Shown: positions 44,990 to 55,997, numbered from the stretch's first letter. The stretch: DNA of 64,000 nt from an uncultured Legionella sp. (GCA_902168255.1 CABHON010000009.1:50252-114251), one strand, 5' to 3'. Notes: generated from the sequence alone by a model not told the origin. Program-made: numbers and translations.

Positions 44990-45514
44990 ATGCCAGCAGG
45001 TGGGTTGAGAGAAGGGGCTGGGCGACCTCAAGGTACAGGAAAATTTGGTGTGCCAACTATTCCCTTACGAGTACCTAAAAATCTAGTTGAAGAGATAAAA
45101 CAATTTATTTCAGAAGGGAAACGTGAGTGCCCACTTTATGCATCCAGTGTGAAAGCCGGGTTTCCTTCGCCTGCAGAGGATTATGCTGAACAATATTTAG
45201 ATTTGAATGCCCATTTAATCCAGCATCCGGCAGCTACTTTTTTTCTCAAAGTATCCGGTGATTCTATGGTGAATGCAGGAATTTTTAATGGTGATTTATT
45301 AATCGTTGATCGAAGTATCGAACCCACTTCTGGAAAAATCGTTATCGCAGCGGTGAATGGAGAGTTAACGGTGAAACGTTTACAAAAAACCACTAATGGT
45401 ATCTTTTTAGTTGCTGAAAATAGCGCGTACCCGCCCATTTCGCTGAAATCCTCCGACCAGGTGCAAATTTGGGGAGTGGTGGTTTATACCATTCATGCGA
45501 TTGAGGCAAAGTAA
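44990..45514 (+). CDS. umuD: UmuD-like S24 peptidase/LexA-family protein
   Basis: 174 residues, longer than E. coli UmuD (139). The N-terminal ~40 residues (GGLREGAGRPQGTGKFG, then IPLRVPKNLVEEIKQFI) look like a small DNA-binding element. The S24 domain has the nucleophile Ser in KVSGDSMVNAGI and the Lys in GELTVKRLQ. A self-cleavage site is likely at Ala-Gly in SVKAGFPSPAEDY. After cleavage UmuD' joins UmuC as polymerase V. It sits just upstream of umuC, and an AGGAGG precedes it. Confidence 0.92.
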   Translation: MPAGGLREGAGRPQGTGKFGVPTIPLRVPKNLVEEIKQFISEGKRECPLYASSVKAGFPSPAEDYAEQYLDLNAHLIQHPAATFFLKVSGDSMVNAGIFNGDLLIVDRSIEPTSGKIVIAAVNGELTVKRLQKTTNGIFLVAENSAYPPISLKSSDQVQIWGVVVYTIHAIEAK

Positions 45515-45517
45515 CTC

Positions 45518-46774
45518 ATGATAGCTTTAATCGATTGCAATAACTTTTATGTTTCTTGTGAACGAGTGTTTAACCCCAAATTATGGAATAAGCCGGTCGT
45601 TGTTCTTTCCAACAATGATGGTTGTGTTGTGTCTCGTTCTAATGAAGCAAAGGCGCTAGGAATAAAAATGGCACAACCTATGTTTCAAATAAAAGATTTG
45701 GTTCGTGAGCATAATATTCAATGGCAATCCTCTAATTATAGTCTTTACGCAAGCATGTCTGATCGCGTAATGAGTTGTATTCAGCAACATTCACCTAATA
45801 TAGAAGTATATTCTATCGATGAAACATTTGTGGATTTGACTGGCATGTTGCCAACAGATGCTTATGAGTTTGCAAAAAAATTACGTCATACGGTGATGCA
45901 ATGGACCGGAGTTCCCGTGTGTGTTGGGCTTGGAGTTACCAAAACACAAGCAAAAATGGCAAATGTATTGGCTAAAAAAATGATGGGCATTGGTGTATTC
46001 TCATTGGATTCCTCTAAATGGCAAGAGGAAGTTTTTAAGCAATTTCCCGTGAAAGAAGTGTGGGGAATTGGTAGGAAAACAACGGCCAAATTACATGATT
46101 ATGAAATATTTACTGTTGAGGAGCTTATTCAACAGCCTATAGCCTGGATACGTAAAGAATTTGGTCTTGGGGTGGAAAAAACGGTACAAGAAATTCGAGG
46201 AAAGCCATGTATTGCTTTAGATGATATGAAATCAAAAAAGGCAATTAGATCCTCCCGATCGTTTTCTAGGCCGATTACACAAATGAATGAATTATCCGAA
46301 GCATTGAGCATGTATGCAGCCATTGCAGCAGAGAAATGTCGCTCACAGAAAGGATTAGCGCAAGGCGTATGTGTTTACATCACAACCAGCCGTTTTAAAG
46401 AAAAAAAAGATTATTATTCAAAGCAAAAAACAGTTAAATTTAGTCAAGCCACTCAGGATACTCGCGATATTACGTCCTATGCCCTTACTTTATTAAAAAC
46501 GATCTTTCGTCCCGGTTTTTCCTATTCCAAATGTGGCATCATTCTTTTTGATATTGTTTCTGAAACCTCTTATCAAACGGATTTTTTCTCAGCACATTTT
46601 CCAAAGAAGAATAGTGCTGTGATGAAAGCGCTTGATAAAATCAACAAGAAATATGGGAAAAGTACGATTTATCTCGCATCAGAAGGTTTTAAAAAGGAAT
46701 GGATGGCGAGAAGCAATAAGAAATCACCTAACTATACGACCCAATGGAATGAATTAGCAATTGCCATTGCTTAA
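45518..46774 (+). CDS. umuC: Translesion DNA polymerase V catalytic subunit UmuC
   Basis: 418 residues, the family length. Y-family active-site motifs: [20 protein letters not shown] and [12 protein letters not shown]. The little-finger and beta-clamp-binding regions follow ([13 protein letters not shown] onward). It starts 4 bp after the umuD stop and is co-transcribed with it. It copies past DNA lesions when activated. Confidence 0.96.
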   Translation: MIALIDCNNFYVSCERVFNPKLWNKPVVVLSNNDGCVVSRSNEAKALGIKMAQPMFQIKDLVREHNIQWQSSNYSLYASMSDRVMSCIQQHSPNIEVYSIDETFVDLTGMLPTDAYEFAKKLRHTVMQWTGVPVCVGLGVTKTQAKMANVLAKKMMGIGVFSLDSSKWQEEVFKQFPVKEVWGIGRKTTAKLHDYEIFTVEELIQQPIAWIRKEFGLGVEKTVQEIRGKPCIALDDMKSKKAIRSSRSFSRPITQMNELSEALSMYAAIAAEKCRSQKGLAQGVCVYITTSRFKEKKDYYSKQKTVKFSQATQDTRDITSYALTLLKTIFRPGFSYSKCGIILFDIVSETSYQTDFFSAHFPKKNSAVMKALDKINKKYGKSTIYLASEGFKKEWMARSNKKSPNYTTQWNELAIAIA

Positions 46775-46779
46775 AATAG

Positions 46780-47403
46780 TTATGTACAATTAATGCCAGG
46801 AGTGCAGCTATATCCTAAAAATCGGCTTTTACTGGTAGGTGCTGGTAACTTAAAATCAAATACACTAACTCCATCAACTTTTCTTCCTTTATAAGTACGT
46901 CCGTCACTGGCGCCTACCATTAATGGCTGACCTTCTTTATTTTTACCGATATAAAGCATAACGTGCGTTACATTAGGATCGCGATCCACAGCATATGTCC
47001 CACTCCAGAAAAGCAAGTCGCCGGGATGAAGATGGGTAAATTCAAAGGAGTCCATTTTTTTGCCATTAACTGCGTAAAAATGACCTTTTTTCCAAGTCCA
47101 TTGGTAAATTAAATTAGAGGAGCGGGGAACATCTGTAATATCCATTTTGTTTAACATATAGTAAATCGTACCTGAGCAATCCATGCCACCTGTTTTGGGA
47201 TCGGCACTACCATATTGATAGGTTATATTTTTGCCTGCTAACTTTAAACCAAGGTTAATGACTTCTTTAACTTTTTCAGTGTTTGCAGCAAAACCTTGCA
47301 ATTCACTGGTTGAAATAGTTTCAGGAGCGCGAGTAGTGTTTGTTTCAGCTGTTGCATTAAATGATAATAATAGGAACAATAGAGCAAGCGTGAATTTGAG
47401 CAA
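46780..47403 (-). CDS. Secreted NlpC/P60 cysteine peptidase
   Basis: 207 residues. The signal peptide is LKFTLALLFLLLSFNATA. The NlpC/P60 domain starts at about residue 55; the catalytic Cys is in GGMDCSGTIYYML and the His in NVTHVMLYIG. Such enzymes usually cut peptidoglycan stem peptides in the periplasm. Two C-terminal Cys (YSCTPGINCT) could form a disulfide. It is convergent with umuC (5 bp apart). Confidence 0.88.
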   Translation of the reverse strand: MLKFTLALLFLLLSFNATAETNTTRAPETISTSELQGFAANTEKVKEVINLGLKLAGKNITYQYGSADPKTGGMDCSGTIYYMLNKMDITDVPRSSNLIYQWTWKKGHFYAVNGKKMDSFEFTHLHPGDLLFWSGTYAVDRDPNVTHVMLYIGKNKEGQPLMVGASDGRTYKGRKVDGVSVFDFKLPAPTSKSRFLGYSCTPGINCT

Positions 47404-47710
47404 TTTAACTCTCCTCTTGATATCTAATTCTGAATAGTTTCACCTGACTTGATGATAATATCATATTTAACGCTCGATAAAACATGACACTTAAGACATT
47501 CGCTATAAAGATGATACACAGTGCAATTAGTTAAAGAATGTTACCCATTTTCTACGATTTTGCATAAAAATATTTTCCAAACCAAAAAGCCAACCCTGCA
47601 TTGATGAGAGATAAATGAAAAATTTTACGGATAAATATTTGGTTATGAAAAAAATCTGGCAACCTATTGACTTTCTTCTTTAATTTAGGGAGAATGCTCC
47701 CCTTGTTTGT
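47404..47710. other. Intergenic region before the tRNA cluster
   Basis: 307 bp. On the minus strand an open frame from about 47649 to a TAG at 47552 reads RFFHNQIFIRKIFHLSLINAG and ends FGKYFYAKS. It looks like a decayed C-terminal gene remnant with no start codon. The tRNA promoter lies at 47667-47695. Confidence 0.35.
47667..47695 (+). promoter_or_regulatory. Promoter of the tRNA-secE-nusG transcript
   Basis: TTGACT (47667-47672), 17 bp, GAGAAT (47690-47695), followed by a GC-rich stretch GCTCCCC typical of stable-RNA discriminators, 15 bp before tRNA-Tyr. Confidence 0.65.
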
Positions 47711-47796
<86 letters not shown>

Positions 47797-47822
47797 TATT
47801 GTTATCCACAACGATGACGAAT

Positions 47823-47896
47823 GCGGGTGTAGTTCAATGGTAGAACTTCAGCCTTCCAAGCTGATAGCGTGGGTTCGATTCCCATCACCCGCTCCA
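47823..47896 (+). tRNA. tRNA-Gly (TCC)
   Basis: 74 nt with acceptor GCGGGTG/CACCCGC, anticodon TCC at 47855-47857 in the loop CTTCCAA, and an encoded CCA. It lies 26 bp after tRNA-Tyr. Confidence 0.97.
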
Positions 47897-47904
47897 TATT
47901 AGCC

Positions 47905-47980
<76 letters not shown>

Positions 47981-48018
47981 TAAAAGGTGAACCCTTAGAA
48001 GGTAAAACAAGTTATATT

Positions 48019-48094
<76 letters not shown>

Positions 48095-48152
48095 TTATAG
48101 GCAGGCATTAACAAGTTTAGTCTTTGACTAACGTGAAAAAGTAGAATAATCC

Positions 48153-48533
48153 ATGGCAAAAAAACAAGAATTGGAACCAAAAAATTTAGATGGAGTTAAA
48201 TGGGGTGGTATTGGCCTGTTATGGATAGCATTCTTTTTTGCTTATTATTTTTTCACCACTATTCCATTCATGTTTAAAATAATTACAGGCTTAGTGGTTG
48301 TTGCCATTTCTCTTGCTACTTTGATGACAACCATCAAAGGAAAATCTATTATATCATTTGTAAAAAGTGCTTATTCCGAATTACATAAAGTAGTTTGGCC
48401 AACGCGCAAAGAAACCGGGCAAATTGCGCTTATTGTCGTTCTTGTTGTACTTTTGACAGGATTGATCCTTTGGGGAGTTGATTCTGTTGTAATGTGGGGC
48501 ATCGGCAAAATAACACTATTAACGGGTGAATAA
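48153..48533 (+). CDS. secE: Preprotein translocase subunit SecE
   Basis: 126 residues with three membrane segments, as in E. coli. The conserved amphipathic region SAYSELHKVVWPTRKETGQ precedes the last helix. It is an essential part of the SecYEG channel. It opens the secE-nusG pair of the conserved locus. Confidence 0.96.
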   Translation: MAKKQELEPKNLDGVKWGGIGLLWIAFFFAYYFFTTIPFMFKIITGLVVVAISLATLMTTIKGKSIISFVKSAYSELHKVVWPTRKETGQIALIVVLVVLLTGLILWGVDSVVMWGIGKITLLTGE

Positions 48534-48553
48534 ATTTAAAGTTAGGTGATTTC

Positions 48554-49099
48554 GTGGAAGAAAAATTTGAAAAAAGTTGGTATGTTGTTCATGCCTATTC
48601 TGGATACGAAAATTTCGTTATGCGCGAAATTAAACATCGTGTCGAAAGCAACCATTTAGAACATAAAATTGACGAAATAGTTGTTCCGGCTGAAGAAGTC
48701 GTAGAAATGCGAGCAGGTCAGAAACGTAAAAGTACACGAAAGTTTTTCCCAGGCTATGTTTTAGTCCATATGGTTATGGATGATGAGTTATGGCACATGA
48801 TTCGTGCAATACCGCGTGTTTTAGGATTTATTGGTGGAACTGCTCAAACACCTACGGCAATCTCCGATAAAGAAGCACAAAGCATACTACGTCGTGTGGA
48901 AGAAGGTGTAAGTAAACCTAAACCTAAAGTATTATTTGAGCCTGGTGAAGTGGTGCGTGTAGTAGACGGACCCTTTGCAGACTTTAATGGTGTAGTAGAA
49001 GAAGTCAATTATGACAAAAGCCGTTTACGAGTGGCTGTGCTTATATTTGGCCGTTCAACACCAGTAGAACTTGAATTTAGTCAAGTCAAAAAGAGTTAA
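48554..49099 (+). CDS. nusG: Transcription antitermination/elongation factor NusG
   Basis: 181 residues with a GTG start. The NGN domain contains WYVVHAYSGYENFVMREIKHRV and FFPGYVLVHM. The C-terminal KOW domain (GEVVRVVDGPFADFNGVVEEVNYDKSRLRVAVLIFGR) binds Rho or S10. It follows secE by 20 bp. The gap to rplK is unusually long and holds a repeat. Confidence 0.97.
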   Translation: MEEKFEKSWYVVHAYSGYENFVMREIKHRVESNHLEHKIDEIVVPAEEVVEMRAGQKRKSTRKFFPGYVLVHMVMDDELWHMIRAIPRVLGFIGGTAQTPTAISDKEAQSILRRVEEGVSKPKPKVLFEPGEVVRVVDGPFADFNGVVEEVNYDKSRLRVAVLIFGRSTPVELEFSQVKKS

Positions 49100-49419
49100 T
49101 TTAACGTTTTTATCTTTACGAGTGTAGGGGCAAGCGACGCTCTTCCGTTTAGCAACGGTGTTCATCCTTCATCTCCTGCAAATGAAGAAAATAACGTTAG
49201 TTTTGTCGGAAATAGAAAATATATTCTAAGCACTTGAGAGTTCGGTGTGATACGAGCGAAGCAGGTAAAGGAGTGTATATTGAATACACAACTACTAAAG
49301 CTGATGCAGTTGCATCAAAACCGAAAAATCTTAAGTGTGCAGAATAATAACTTCTATCTCAATATCATCAGGGGAGCCACACAGTGGCGATATTACCCAT
49401 AACAATGGAGCAATCTAAA
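49100..49419. other. nusG-rplK gap containing a dispersed repeat
   Basis: About 320 bp from the nusG stop to the rplK ATG. It contains the repeat 49230-49340 and upstream a short GC-richer stretch (TAGGGGCAAGCGACGCTCTTCC). In E. coli this gap is about 150 bp and holds the rplK promoter. I see no convincing promoter by eye, but one is expected here. Confidence 0.5.
49230..49340 (+). repeat. Dispersed ~110-bp intergenic repeat, copy B, with inverted ends
   Basis: It begins GCACTTGAGAGTTCGG and ends CCGAAAAATCTTAAGTGTGC; the two ends are imperfect inverted repeats, like a MITE. It is homologous in reverse orientation to 39071-39169. It has been inserted into the nusG-rplK gap of an essential operon. 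Confidence 0.7.
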
Positions 49420-49860
49420 ATGGCGGCGCCTAAAAGTAAAAAAATAGAAGCCTATATCAAGCTGCAAATTCCTGCAGGTAAAGCAAATCCAAGTCCACCA
49501 GTTGGTCCTGCACTAGGACAACGTGGTGTGAATATTATGGAATTTTGTAAAGCATTTAACGAGCAAACTAAGAACTTAGAACAGGGATTACCAACACCTG
49601 TAGTTATTACAGTTTATAGCGATCGTAGCTTTACATTTGTAACCAAAACTCCTCCTGCGTCAGTGCTTATTAAAAAAGCAGCTGGCATTCAAAGCGGAAG
49701 CAGTAATCCTAATACTAAGAAAGTGGGTAAAGTTACTCGCGCTCAGTTAGAAGAAATTGCTAAATTGAAAGAACCTGATTTAACTGCTGCTTCATTAGAT
49801 GCTGCTGTTAACACCATTGCTGGTACAGCTCGCAGCATGGGTATCGAGGTTGAAGGGTAA
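49420..49860 (+). CDS. rplK: 50S ribosomal protein L11
   Basis: 146 residues from ATG 49420 with GGAG at 49407-49410. Upstream in-frame starts at 49384 (GTG) and 49408 (ATG) would add residues not found in the family. The RNA-binding and proline-rich N-terminus ([33 protein letters not shown]) is typical. L11 forms the GTPase-associated centre. rplA follows at 49880. Confidence 0.95.
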   Translation: MAAPKSKKIEAYIKLQIPAGKANPSPPVGPALGQRGVNIMEFCKAFNEQTKNLEQGLPTPVVITVYSDRSFTFVTKTPPASVLIKKAAGIQSGSSNPNTKKVGKVTRAQLEEIAKLKEPDLTAASLDAAVNTIAGTARSMGIEVEG

Positions 49861-49879
49861 TAGGGATAGGAGAAATATA

Positions 49880-50575
49880 ATGGCAAAATTATCAAAAAGA
49901 ATGCAGGCGATTCGCGCAGCAGTTGATCCTAACAAACAGTATCATATTGATGAAGCACTAGCTATATTAAAGCAACATGCTACAGCTAAATTTAAAGAAA
50001 ATATTGATATCGCTGTTAATTTAGGTGTAGATCCACGTAAATCTGATCAAGCAGTTCGTGGTGCAACGTTATTACCTAAAGGAACAGGCCGTGTAGTACG
50101 TGTGGCTGTATTTGCTCAAGATGCTCAAGCACAAGCGGCTAAAGATGCTGGGGCTGATATTGTAGGTTTCGATGACTTAGCTGCTGAAATCAAAAGCGGA
50201 GTGATGAACTTTGACGTTTTAATTGCTACACCTGATGCAATGAAATTAGTAGGACAATTAGGTCAAGTGTTAGGTCCTAGAGGTTTAATGCCTAATCCTA
50301 AAGTTGGTACTGTAACAGCTGATGTTAAAACAGCTGTAACAAATGCAAAAGCTGGTCAAGTACGTTATCGTACAGACAAAGCAGGGATTATTCATTGCAG
50401 CGTAGGTAAAGCAGATTTTACAGCTGAAGATTTAAAAGAAAATATTCAAGCATTATTGAATGATTTGAAAAAAGCAAAACCAGCTTCATCTAAAGGTGTT
50501 TATATTAAGAAAATCGCTTTATCCACAACAATGGGTGCTGGTATTAGTATTGATAAAACATCAGTAATAGTGTAA
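49880..50575 (+). CDS. rplA: 50S ribosomal protein L1
   Basis: 231 residues from ATG 49880 ([19 protein letters not shown]) with TAGGAGA; an earlier in-frame start at 49799 lies inside rplK. L1 builds the mobile L1 stalk and represses the L11 operon by binding its mRNA. Signature: [23 protein letters not shown] and [16 protein letters not shown]. Confidence 0.97.
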   Translation: MAKLSKRMQAIRAAVDPNKQYHIDEALAILKQHATAKFKENIDIAVNLGVDPRKSDQAVRGATLLPKGTGRVVRVAVFAQDAQAQAAKDAGADIVGFDDLAAEIKSGVMNFDVLIATPDAMKLVGQLGQVLGPRGLMPNPKVGTVTADVKTAVTNAKAGQVRYRTDKAGIIHCSVGKADFTAEDLKENIQALLNDLKKAKPASSKGVYIKKIALSTTMGAGISIDKTSVIV

Positions 50576-50785
50576 AATACTATACTTTTTCCTCTTGCCT
50601 TAGCGAGAGGAAGCAAAGAATTCGCGCAGAAGCGATTGTTTTTGTTAATTAAATGAAAATGAGAAATGCTGCGTCGAAGACCGCAGGTGTTTTAAAATAA
50701 TTTTATTTTAAAACTTAATTTCCTGCGTAGATGGCGTGTAGCATTTAACGTGCTACACAAAAATGTAGATTGGAGGTTAATTTAA
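50576..50785 (+). promoter_or_regulatory. rplJ (L10) leader with several hairpins
   Basis: The 210-bp gap holds CCTCTTG/CGAGAGG just after rplA, a nested TTTTAAAATA/TATTTTAAAA stem inside GCAGG/CCTGC, and GTGTAGCA/TGCTACAC (50736-50743, 50751-50758) shortly before the rplJ start. This position and shape fit the L10 leader, which binds L10(L12)4 and represses translation in many bacteria. The exact fold is inferred. Confidence 0.6.
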
Positions 50786-51313
50786 GTGGCATTAACACTA
50801 GAACAGAAAAAAGCAGTAGTCGCAGAGGTAGCAGCAGATGCTTCTCGTGCCATTTCTGCCGTTGTAGCTGATTATAGAGGGTTAACTGTTCTTGAAATGA
50901 CTCAGCTGCGTAAAGATGCTCGAAAAATAGGCGTAAGCTTACGAGTTGTTAAAAATACTTTAACACGACGAGCATTTGCAGACACAGAATTTGCGTGTTT
51001 AAGCGAAGCTCTTACAGGTCCACTTGTTGTAGCATTGTCTACAGAAGCACCTGGAGATGCTGCACGATTGTTTAAAGATTTTGCTAAAGATAACGAAAAA
51101 TTACAAGTTAAAGCTTTAGCAGTTGGAGGTACTCTTTATGATGCTTCTCATCTTGATGCAATTGCTAGCTTGCCGACACGTATAGAAGCCTTGACACAAC
51201 TTGTTGTTGTAATGAAGGCTCCGATTGAGAAGTTTGTTCGTACATTGGCTGAACCACATGCCAAGATGGTAAGAACATTCTCTGCTGTGGCTGATAAGAA
51301 AAAAGCAGAGTAA
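50786..51313 (+). CDS. rplJ: 50S ribosomal protein L10
   Basis: 175 residues with a GTG start and TGGAGG. The N-terminal rRNA-binding part (EQKKAVVAEVAADASRAISAVVADYRGLTVLEMTQLRKDAR) and a C-terminal helix anchor the L12 dimers. It is autoregulated through its leader. Confidence 0.97.
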   Translation: MALTLEQKKAVVAEVAADASRAISAVVADYRGLTVLEMTQLRKDARKIGVSLRVVKNTLTRRAFADTEFACLSEALTGPLVVALSTEAPGDAARLFKDFAKDNEKLQVKALAVGGTLYDASHLDAIASLPTRIEALTQLVVVMKAPIEKFVRTLAEPHAKMVRTFSAVADKKKAE

Positions 51314-51367
51314 TTTTAAAACAATACTCATTTTCAATTATTTATTTTATTTTGGAGACATTTAAAA

Positions 51368-51751
51368 ATGGCTATTTCTAAAGACGATATCTTAGAAACT
51401 ATATCAAACATGAGCGTTATGGACGTGGTTGAATTAGTAAAAGCAATGGAAGAAAAATTCAACGTTTCTGCAGCAGCTGCTGCTGTTGCAGTTGCTATGC
51501 CTGGCGCTGCTGCTGGTGGTGCGGCTCAAGCAGCTGAACAGACAGAGTTTGATGTTGTAATGACAAGTTTTGGTGCTAACAAAGTGGGCGTAATTAAAGT
51601 TGTTCGCGAAATCACCAACTTGGGATTAAAAGAAGCTAAAGACATGGTAGAAGCTGTTCCTGCAACAGTTAAATCTGGTGTGGCTAAAGCTGAAGCAGAA
51701 GAATTGAAGAAGAAGCTTGAAGAGGCTGGTGCTTCTGCTGATATCAAATAA
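51368..51751 (+). CDS. rplL: 50S ribosomal protein L7/L12
   Basis: 127 residues: the N-terminal dimerisation domain, an Ala-rich hinge ([17 protein letters not shown]) and the C-terminal factor-binding domain ([39 protein letters not shown]). It recruits elongation factors. It is followed by an attenuator hairpin before rpoB. Confidence 0.98.
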   Translation: MAISKDDILETISNMSVMDVVELVKAMEEKFNVSAAAAAVAVAMPGAAAGGAAQAAEQTEFDVVMTSFGANKVGVIKVVREITNLGLKEAKDMVEAVPATVKSGVAKAEAEELKKKLEEAGASADIK

Positions 51752-51780
51752 AATACAAGTATTTTATTGACAATTAAAGT

Positions 51781-51816
51781 ACCAGGTAAGGAAGTTTTCC
51801 TTGCCTGGTTTTTTGC
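51781..51816 (+). terminator. Attenuator between rplL and rpoB
   Basis: CCAGGTAAGGAA pairs with TTCCTTGCCTGG around a GTTT loop, followed by TTTTTTG. E. coli has a comparable partial terminator at this point that sets the ratio of ribosomal protein to RNA polymerase synthesis. Confidence 0.85.
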
Positions 51817-51852
51817 ATTTATAAAGCATTTATATCCATCGAGGCTTAAACA

Positions 51853-54800
51853 ATGGGCGTTGCAAAAGTAGCAAAAACTGCAAAAAAACATTCTCAACAT
51901 TCTTATGCTGAGAAAAAGCGTTTTAGAAAACATTTCGGTAACTTATCTGAAATTATGGAAATTCCAGAACTTCTGGAAATACAACTTCAATCCTATAAGG
52001 AATTTTTGCAACCAAGCAGTGATGGAAAAAGTGGGAAAAAAGATGCTGGCTTAGAAGCGGCATTTAAATCAGTATTTCCTATTGAAAGTTATTCTGGAAA
52101 TGCCAAGTTAGAATATGTAAGCTATAACTTAGGCGATGTTGTTTTTGATGTTCGTGAATGTAAATCTCGTGGGATTACTTATGCAGCTCCCTTACGAGTA
52201 AAACTTCGTTTAATGATTTATGATCGCGAAGGAAGCCATACTGGCGAAGCAAAAATTAAAGATATTCGTGAACAAGATGTCTACATGGGAGAAGTTCCTT
52301 TAATGACAGATGTAGGTACATTTGTTATTAATGGTACAGAGCGTGTTGTTGTTTCTCAGTTACATCGTTCTCCAGGTGCTTTTTTTGAACATGATAAGGG
52401 TAAAACCCATTCATCGGGTAAATTACTTTATTCAGCACGTATTATTCCTTATCGTGGTTCTTGGTTGGATTTTGAATTCGATCCTAAAGATTGTCTGTTC
52501 GCTCGAATTGACCGTCGTCGAAAATTGCCTGTATCCATTATATTGAAAGCGTTAGGTTATTCTGTTCAAGAAATTATTTCACTATTTTTCGATTACAGTG
52601 TTTTTCACATTAAAGACGAAGATCTATTACTTGAATTACAACCTGAGCGTCTACGCGGGGAAATTGCCTCCTTTGATATAAAAGACACAACTGGCAAAAT
52701 TATTGTTGAAGCAGGTAGACGTATTACCGCTCGTCATATTCAAACAATGGAAAAAAATAACTTAAAGACGTTGCACGTTCCTCTAGAGTACGTAATGGGC
52801 AAGAGTCTTTTTGAAACCATTATTAATGAAGAAACTGGTGAAATTATTGCTGAACCTAATGCTGAAATCACAGCTGAAGTGATGGCCGCATTGAAGAAAA
52901 ATGATATTAAATCATTTAAAGTTATCTATACCAATGATTTAGATAAAGGTCCTTATATTTCAGATACTTTACGTATTGATCCTACCCGCAATAGTTTAGA
53001 GGCGTTAGTTGAAATATATCGTATGATGCGTCCTGGTGAGCCGCCAACTAAAGAAGCAGCGGAAGCCTTATTTAAAAATTTATTCTTCAGTAGCGATCGA
53101 TATGATTTATCTGCTGTTGGGCGTATGAAATTCAATAAGCGAGTAGGACGCGAAGAAGAAGATGGTCCTACCTTGTTAACAAAAGAAGATATTGTTGATG
53201 TCATTCGTACCCTTATAGATATTAGAAATGGCAATGGTATTGTGGATGATATCGATCACTTAGGTAACCGTCGTGTACGAAGCGTGGGTGAAATGACCGA
53301 AAACCAATTCAGAATTGGTCTGGTTCGAGTAGAACGTGCAGTTAAAGAGCGATTAAGCCTAGCTGAATCTGAAGGATTAATGCCACAAGATTTAGTAAAT
53401 GCTAAACCAATATCTGCAGCTATTAAAGAATTCTTTGGTTCAAGTCAATTGTCACAATTTATGGATCAAGTAAATCCATTGTCAGGAATCACGCACAAAC
53501 GCCGTGTTTCTGCCCTTGGTCCAGGCGGTTTGACAAGAGAGCGGGCAGGTTTTGAAGTACGTGACGTACATACCACACATTATGGTCGTGTTTGCCCAAT
53601 TGAAACACCGGAAGGTCCAAACATTGGTTTGATTAACTCATTAGCAGTATATGCGCGAACCAACCATTTTGGTTTTATTGAAGCGCCTTGTCGAAAAGTA
53701 GTTGATGGAAAGATTACAGATGAAATTGTTTATCTTTCTGCTATTGAAGAAGTTAATCATTATATTGCACAGGCAGACGTTGATGTTGATAAAGATGGCC
53801 AACTTGCTTCTGCGTTAGTTCCGTGCCGTTTCCAAAATGAATTTACCTTAATTACTGCTGATAAAGTTGAATACATGGACGTGTCACCAAAACAAATTGT
53901 TTCTGTTGCAGCGTCACTCATTCCTTTCTTAGAACATGACGATGCTAACCGTGCATTAATGGGATCAAACATGCAACGGCAGGCAGTTCCTACCCTACGA
54001 GCTGAAAAGCCATTGGTTGGGACTGGTATGGAACGTACAGTAGCAACTGATTCAGGTGTTGCGGTAATTGCCAAGCGTGGTGGTATTATTGATTCGGTGG
54101 ATGCTTCACGTATTGTAGTGCGAGTTAATGACAGTGAAACTGTACAAGGTGAAACTGGGGTCGATATTTATAATTTGACTAAATATTCTCGTTCAAACCA
54201 AGATACTTGTATTAACCAACGCCCGATTGTTCAAGCTGGAGACAAAATTTCTCGTGGTGATGAACTAGCTGACGGACCTTGTATTGATTTAGGTGAGTTA
54301 GCATTAGGACAAAACTTATTAACAGCTTTCATGCCTTGGAATGGTTATAACTTTGAAGATTCTATCTTGATTTCTGAAAGAGTCGTTCAAGAAGATCGTT
54401 TTACCACTATTCACATCGAAGAACTTACGTGTATTGCACGTGATACAAAATTAGGTGCAGAAGAAGTTTCAGCTGATATTCCCAACGTAAGCGAAGGTGC
54501 GTTGGCAAAACTAGATGATTCAGGTGTTGTATATATCGGTGCGGAAGTTTCTGCTGGCGATATTTTAGTTGGTAAAGTGACACCAAAAGGTGAAACCCAA
54601 TTAAGTCCTGAAGAAAAATTATTACGTGCTATTTTTGGTGAAAAAGCATCGGATGTAAAAGATTCATCTTTACGTGTGCCTTCGGGAATGAATGGTACAG
54701 TAATCGATGTACAAGTGTTCACGCGTGATGGTATCAAAAAAGACGACCGTGCACTTCAAATTGAAGAAGAGCAGTTAAAACGCGTTAAAAAAGACTTAGA

Positions 54801-55980
54801 CGATGAACGTCGTATTCGTGAAAATGATATTTTCCAAAGAACCAAAGCATTACTATTAAGTAATACAGCAGAAGGCGGACCTAAAGGTTTGAAACGTGGC
54901 GGCCCAGTTACTGAAGCTTATTTGGATGAATTGGAACGTGAAAAATGGTTTGAAGTCCGTTTAGAAAATGATGATGCTAACCATCAATTAGAAGCGGCAT
55001 CTAAGCAATTGGAAAAACTGAGAAAAGCTATTGAAAAGCGTTATCAAGAAAGTCGTAAAAAAATTATGCAAGGAGATGATTTAGCTCCGGGCGTATTAAA
55101 GATTGTTAAAGTCTATTTAGCGGTTAAACGACGTATTCAGCCTGGAGATAAAATGGCTGGGCGTCATGGAAACAAAGGGGTTATCTCCATTGTAGTACCT
55201 ATTGAAGATATGCCGCATTTAGAAGATGGTACACCAGTTGACATCGTATTGAATCCATTAGGGGTTCCTTCGCGTATGAATATTGGTCAGGTATTGGAAA
55301 CTCATTTAGGTTGGGCAGCTAAAGGATTAGGTTTAAAGATTGGTGGTTTTATCCAAGCAGGTAAGCCAGTATCTGATATCCGTTCTTTCCTAAATGAAGT
55401 ATATAACCATAATCAATCTGATAGACTTGATATACAAGCGCTTTCTGATAAAGAAGTGATGGATTTAGCGGATCATTTAAAAGATGGCGTGCCCATGGCA
55501 ACCCCAGTGTTTGACGGTGCAACTGAAGCTGAAATTAAGCAAATGCTTAAATTAGCTGATTTACCTGAAAACGGAAAAATGACCCTGATTGATGGAAGAA
55601 CTGGTATGGCTTTTGATACACCAGTAACAGTTGGATACATGTATATGCTTAAATTGAACCACTTGGTTGATGATAAGATGCATGCTCGTTCAACAGGTTC
55701 TTATAGCTTAGTAACCCAACAACCACTTGGTGGTAAAGCTCAATTCGGGGGACAACGTTTTGGGGAAATGGAAGTTTGGGCATTAGAAGCTTACGGGGCA
55801 GCCTACACATTGCAGGAAATGTTGACAGTAAAATCGGATGATGTGAACGGACGTACAAGAGTATATAAAAATATTGTTGATGGCGATCATCATATGGATG
55901 CTAGCATTCCTGAATCGTTTAATGTCTTGTTGAAAGAAATCAAGGCATTAGGCATCAATATAGAATTAGAACAAGATTAA
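51853..55980 (+). CDS. rpoB: RNA polymerase beta subunit
   Basis: 1375 residues. All usual blocks are present, including the rifampicin region [13 protein letters not shown], then [25 protein letters not shown], and near the end [24 protein letters not shown]. Compared with E. coli the Rif region has Val for Asn518, Gly for Glu523, Val for Ile530 and Thr for Pro552; the main contact residues (Gln513, Asp516, His526, Arg529, Ser531) are kept. It is followed by rpoC 17 bp downstream. Confidence 0.98.
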   Translation: MGVAKVAKTAKKHSQHSYAEKKRFRKHFGNLSEIMEIPELLEIQLQSYKEFLQPSSDGKSGKKDAGLEAAFKSVFPIESYSGNAKLEYVSYNLGDVVFDVRECKSRGITYAAPLRVKLRLMIYDREGSHTGEAKIKDIREQDVYMGEVPLMTDVGTFVINGTERVVVSQLHRSPGAFFEHDKGKTHSSGKLLYSARIIPYRGSWLDFEFDPKDCLFARIDRRRKLPVSIILKALGYSVQEIISLFFDYSVFHIKDEDLLLELQPERLRGEIASFDIKDTTGKIIVEAGRRITARHIQTMEKNNLKTLHVPLEYVMGKSLFETIINEETGEIIAEPNAEITAEVMAALKKNDIKSFKVIYTNDLDKGPYISDTLRIDPTRNSLEALVEIYRMMRPGEPPTKEAAEALFKNLFFSSDRYDLSAVGRMKFNKRVGREEEDGPTLLTKEDIVDVIRTLIDIRNGNGIVDDIDHLGNRRVRSVGEMTENQFRIGLVRVERAVKERLSLAESEGLMPQDLVNAKPISAAIKEFFGSSQLSQFMDQVNPLSGITHKRRVSALGPGGLTRERAGFEVRDVHTTHYGRVCPIETPEGPNIGLINSLAVYARTNHFGFIEAPCRKVVDGKITDEIVYLSAIEEVNHYIAQADVDVDKDGQLASALVPCRFQNEFTLITADKVEYMDVSPKQIVSVAASLIPFLEHDDANRALMGSNMQRQAVPTLRAEKPLVGTGMERTVATDSGVAVIAKRGGIIDSVDASRIVVRVNDSETVQGETGVDIYNLTKYSRSNQDTCINQRPIVQAGDKISRGDELADGPCIDLGELALGQNLLTAFMPWNGYNFEDSILISERVVQEDRFTTIHIEELTCIARDTKLGAEEVSADIPNVSEGALAKLDDSGVVYIGAEVSAGDILVGKVTPKGETQLSPEEKLLRAIFGEKASDVKDSSLRVPSGMNGTVIDVQVFTRDGIKKDDRALQIEEEQLKRVKKDLDDERRIRENDIFQRTKALLLSNTAEGGPKGLKRGGPVTEAYLDELEREKWFEVRLENDDANHQLEAASKQLEKLRKAIEKRYQESRKKIMQGDDLAPGVLKIVKVYLAVKRRIQPGDKMAGRHGNKGVISIVVPIEDMPHLEDGTPVDIVLNPLGVPSRMNIGQVLETHLGWAAKGLGLKIGGFIQAGKPVSDIRSFLNEVYNHNQSDRLDIQALSDKEVMDLADHLKDGVPMATPVFDGATEAEIKQMLKLADLPENGKMTLIDGRTGMAFDTPVTVGYMYMLKLNHLVDDKMHARSTGSYSLVTQQPLGGKAQFGGQRFGEMEVWALEAYGAAYTLQEMLTVKSDDVNGRTRVYKNIVDGDHHMDASIPESFNVLLKEIKALGINIELEQD

Positions 55981-55997
55981 TAGCGGGGGATATAACG

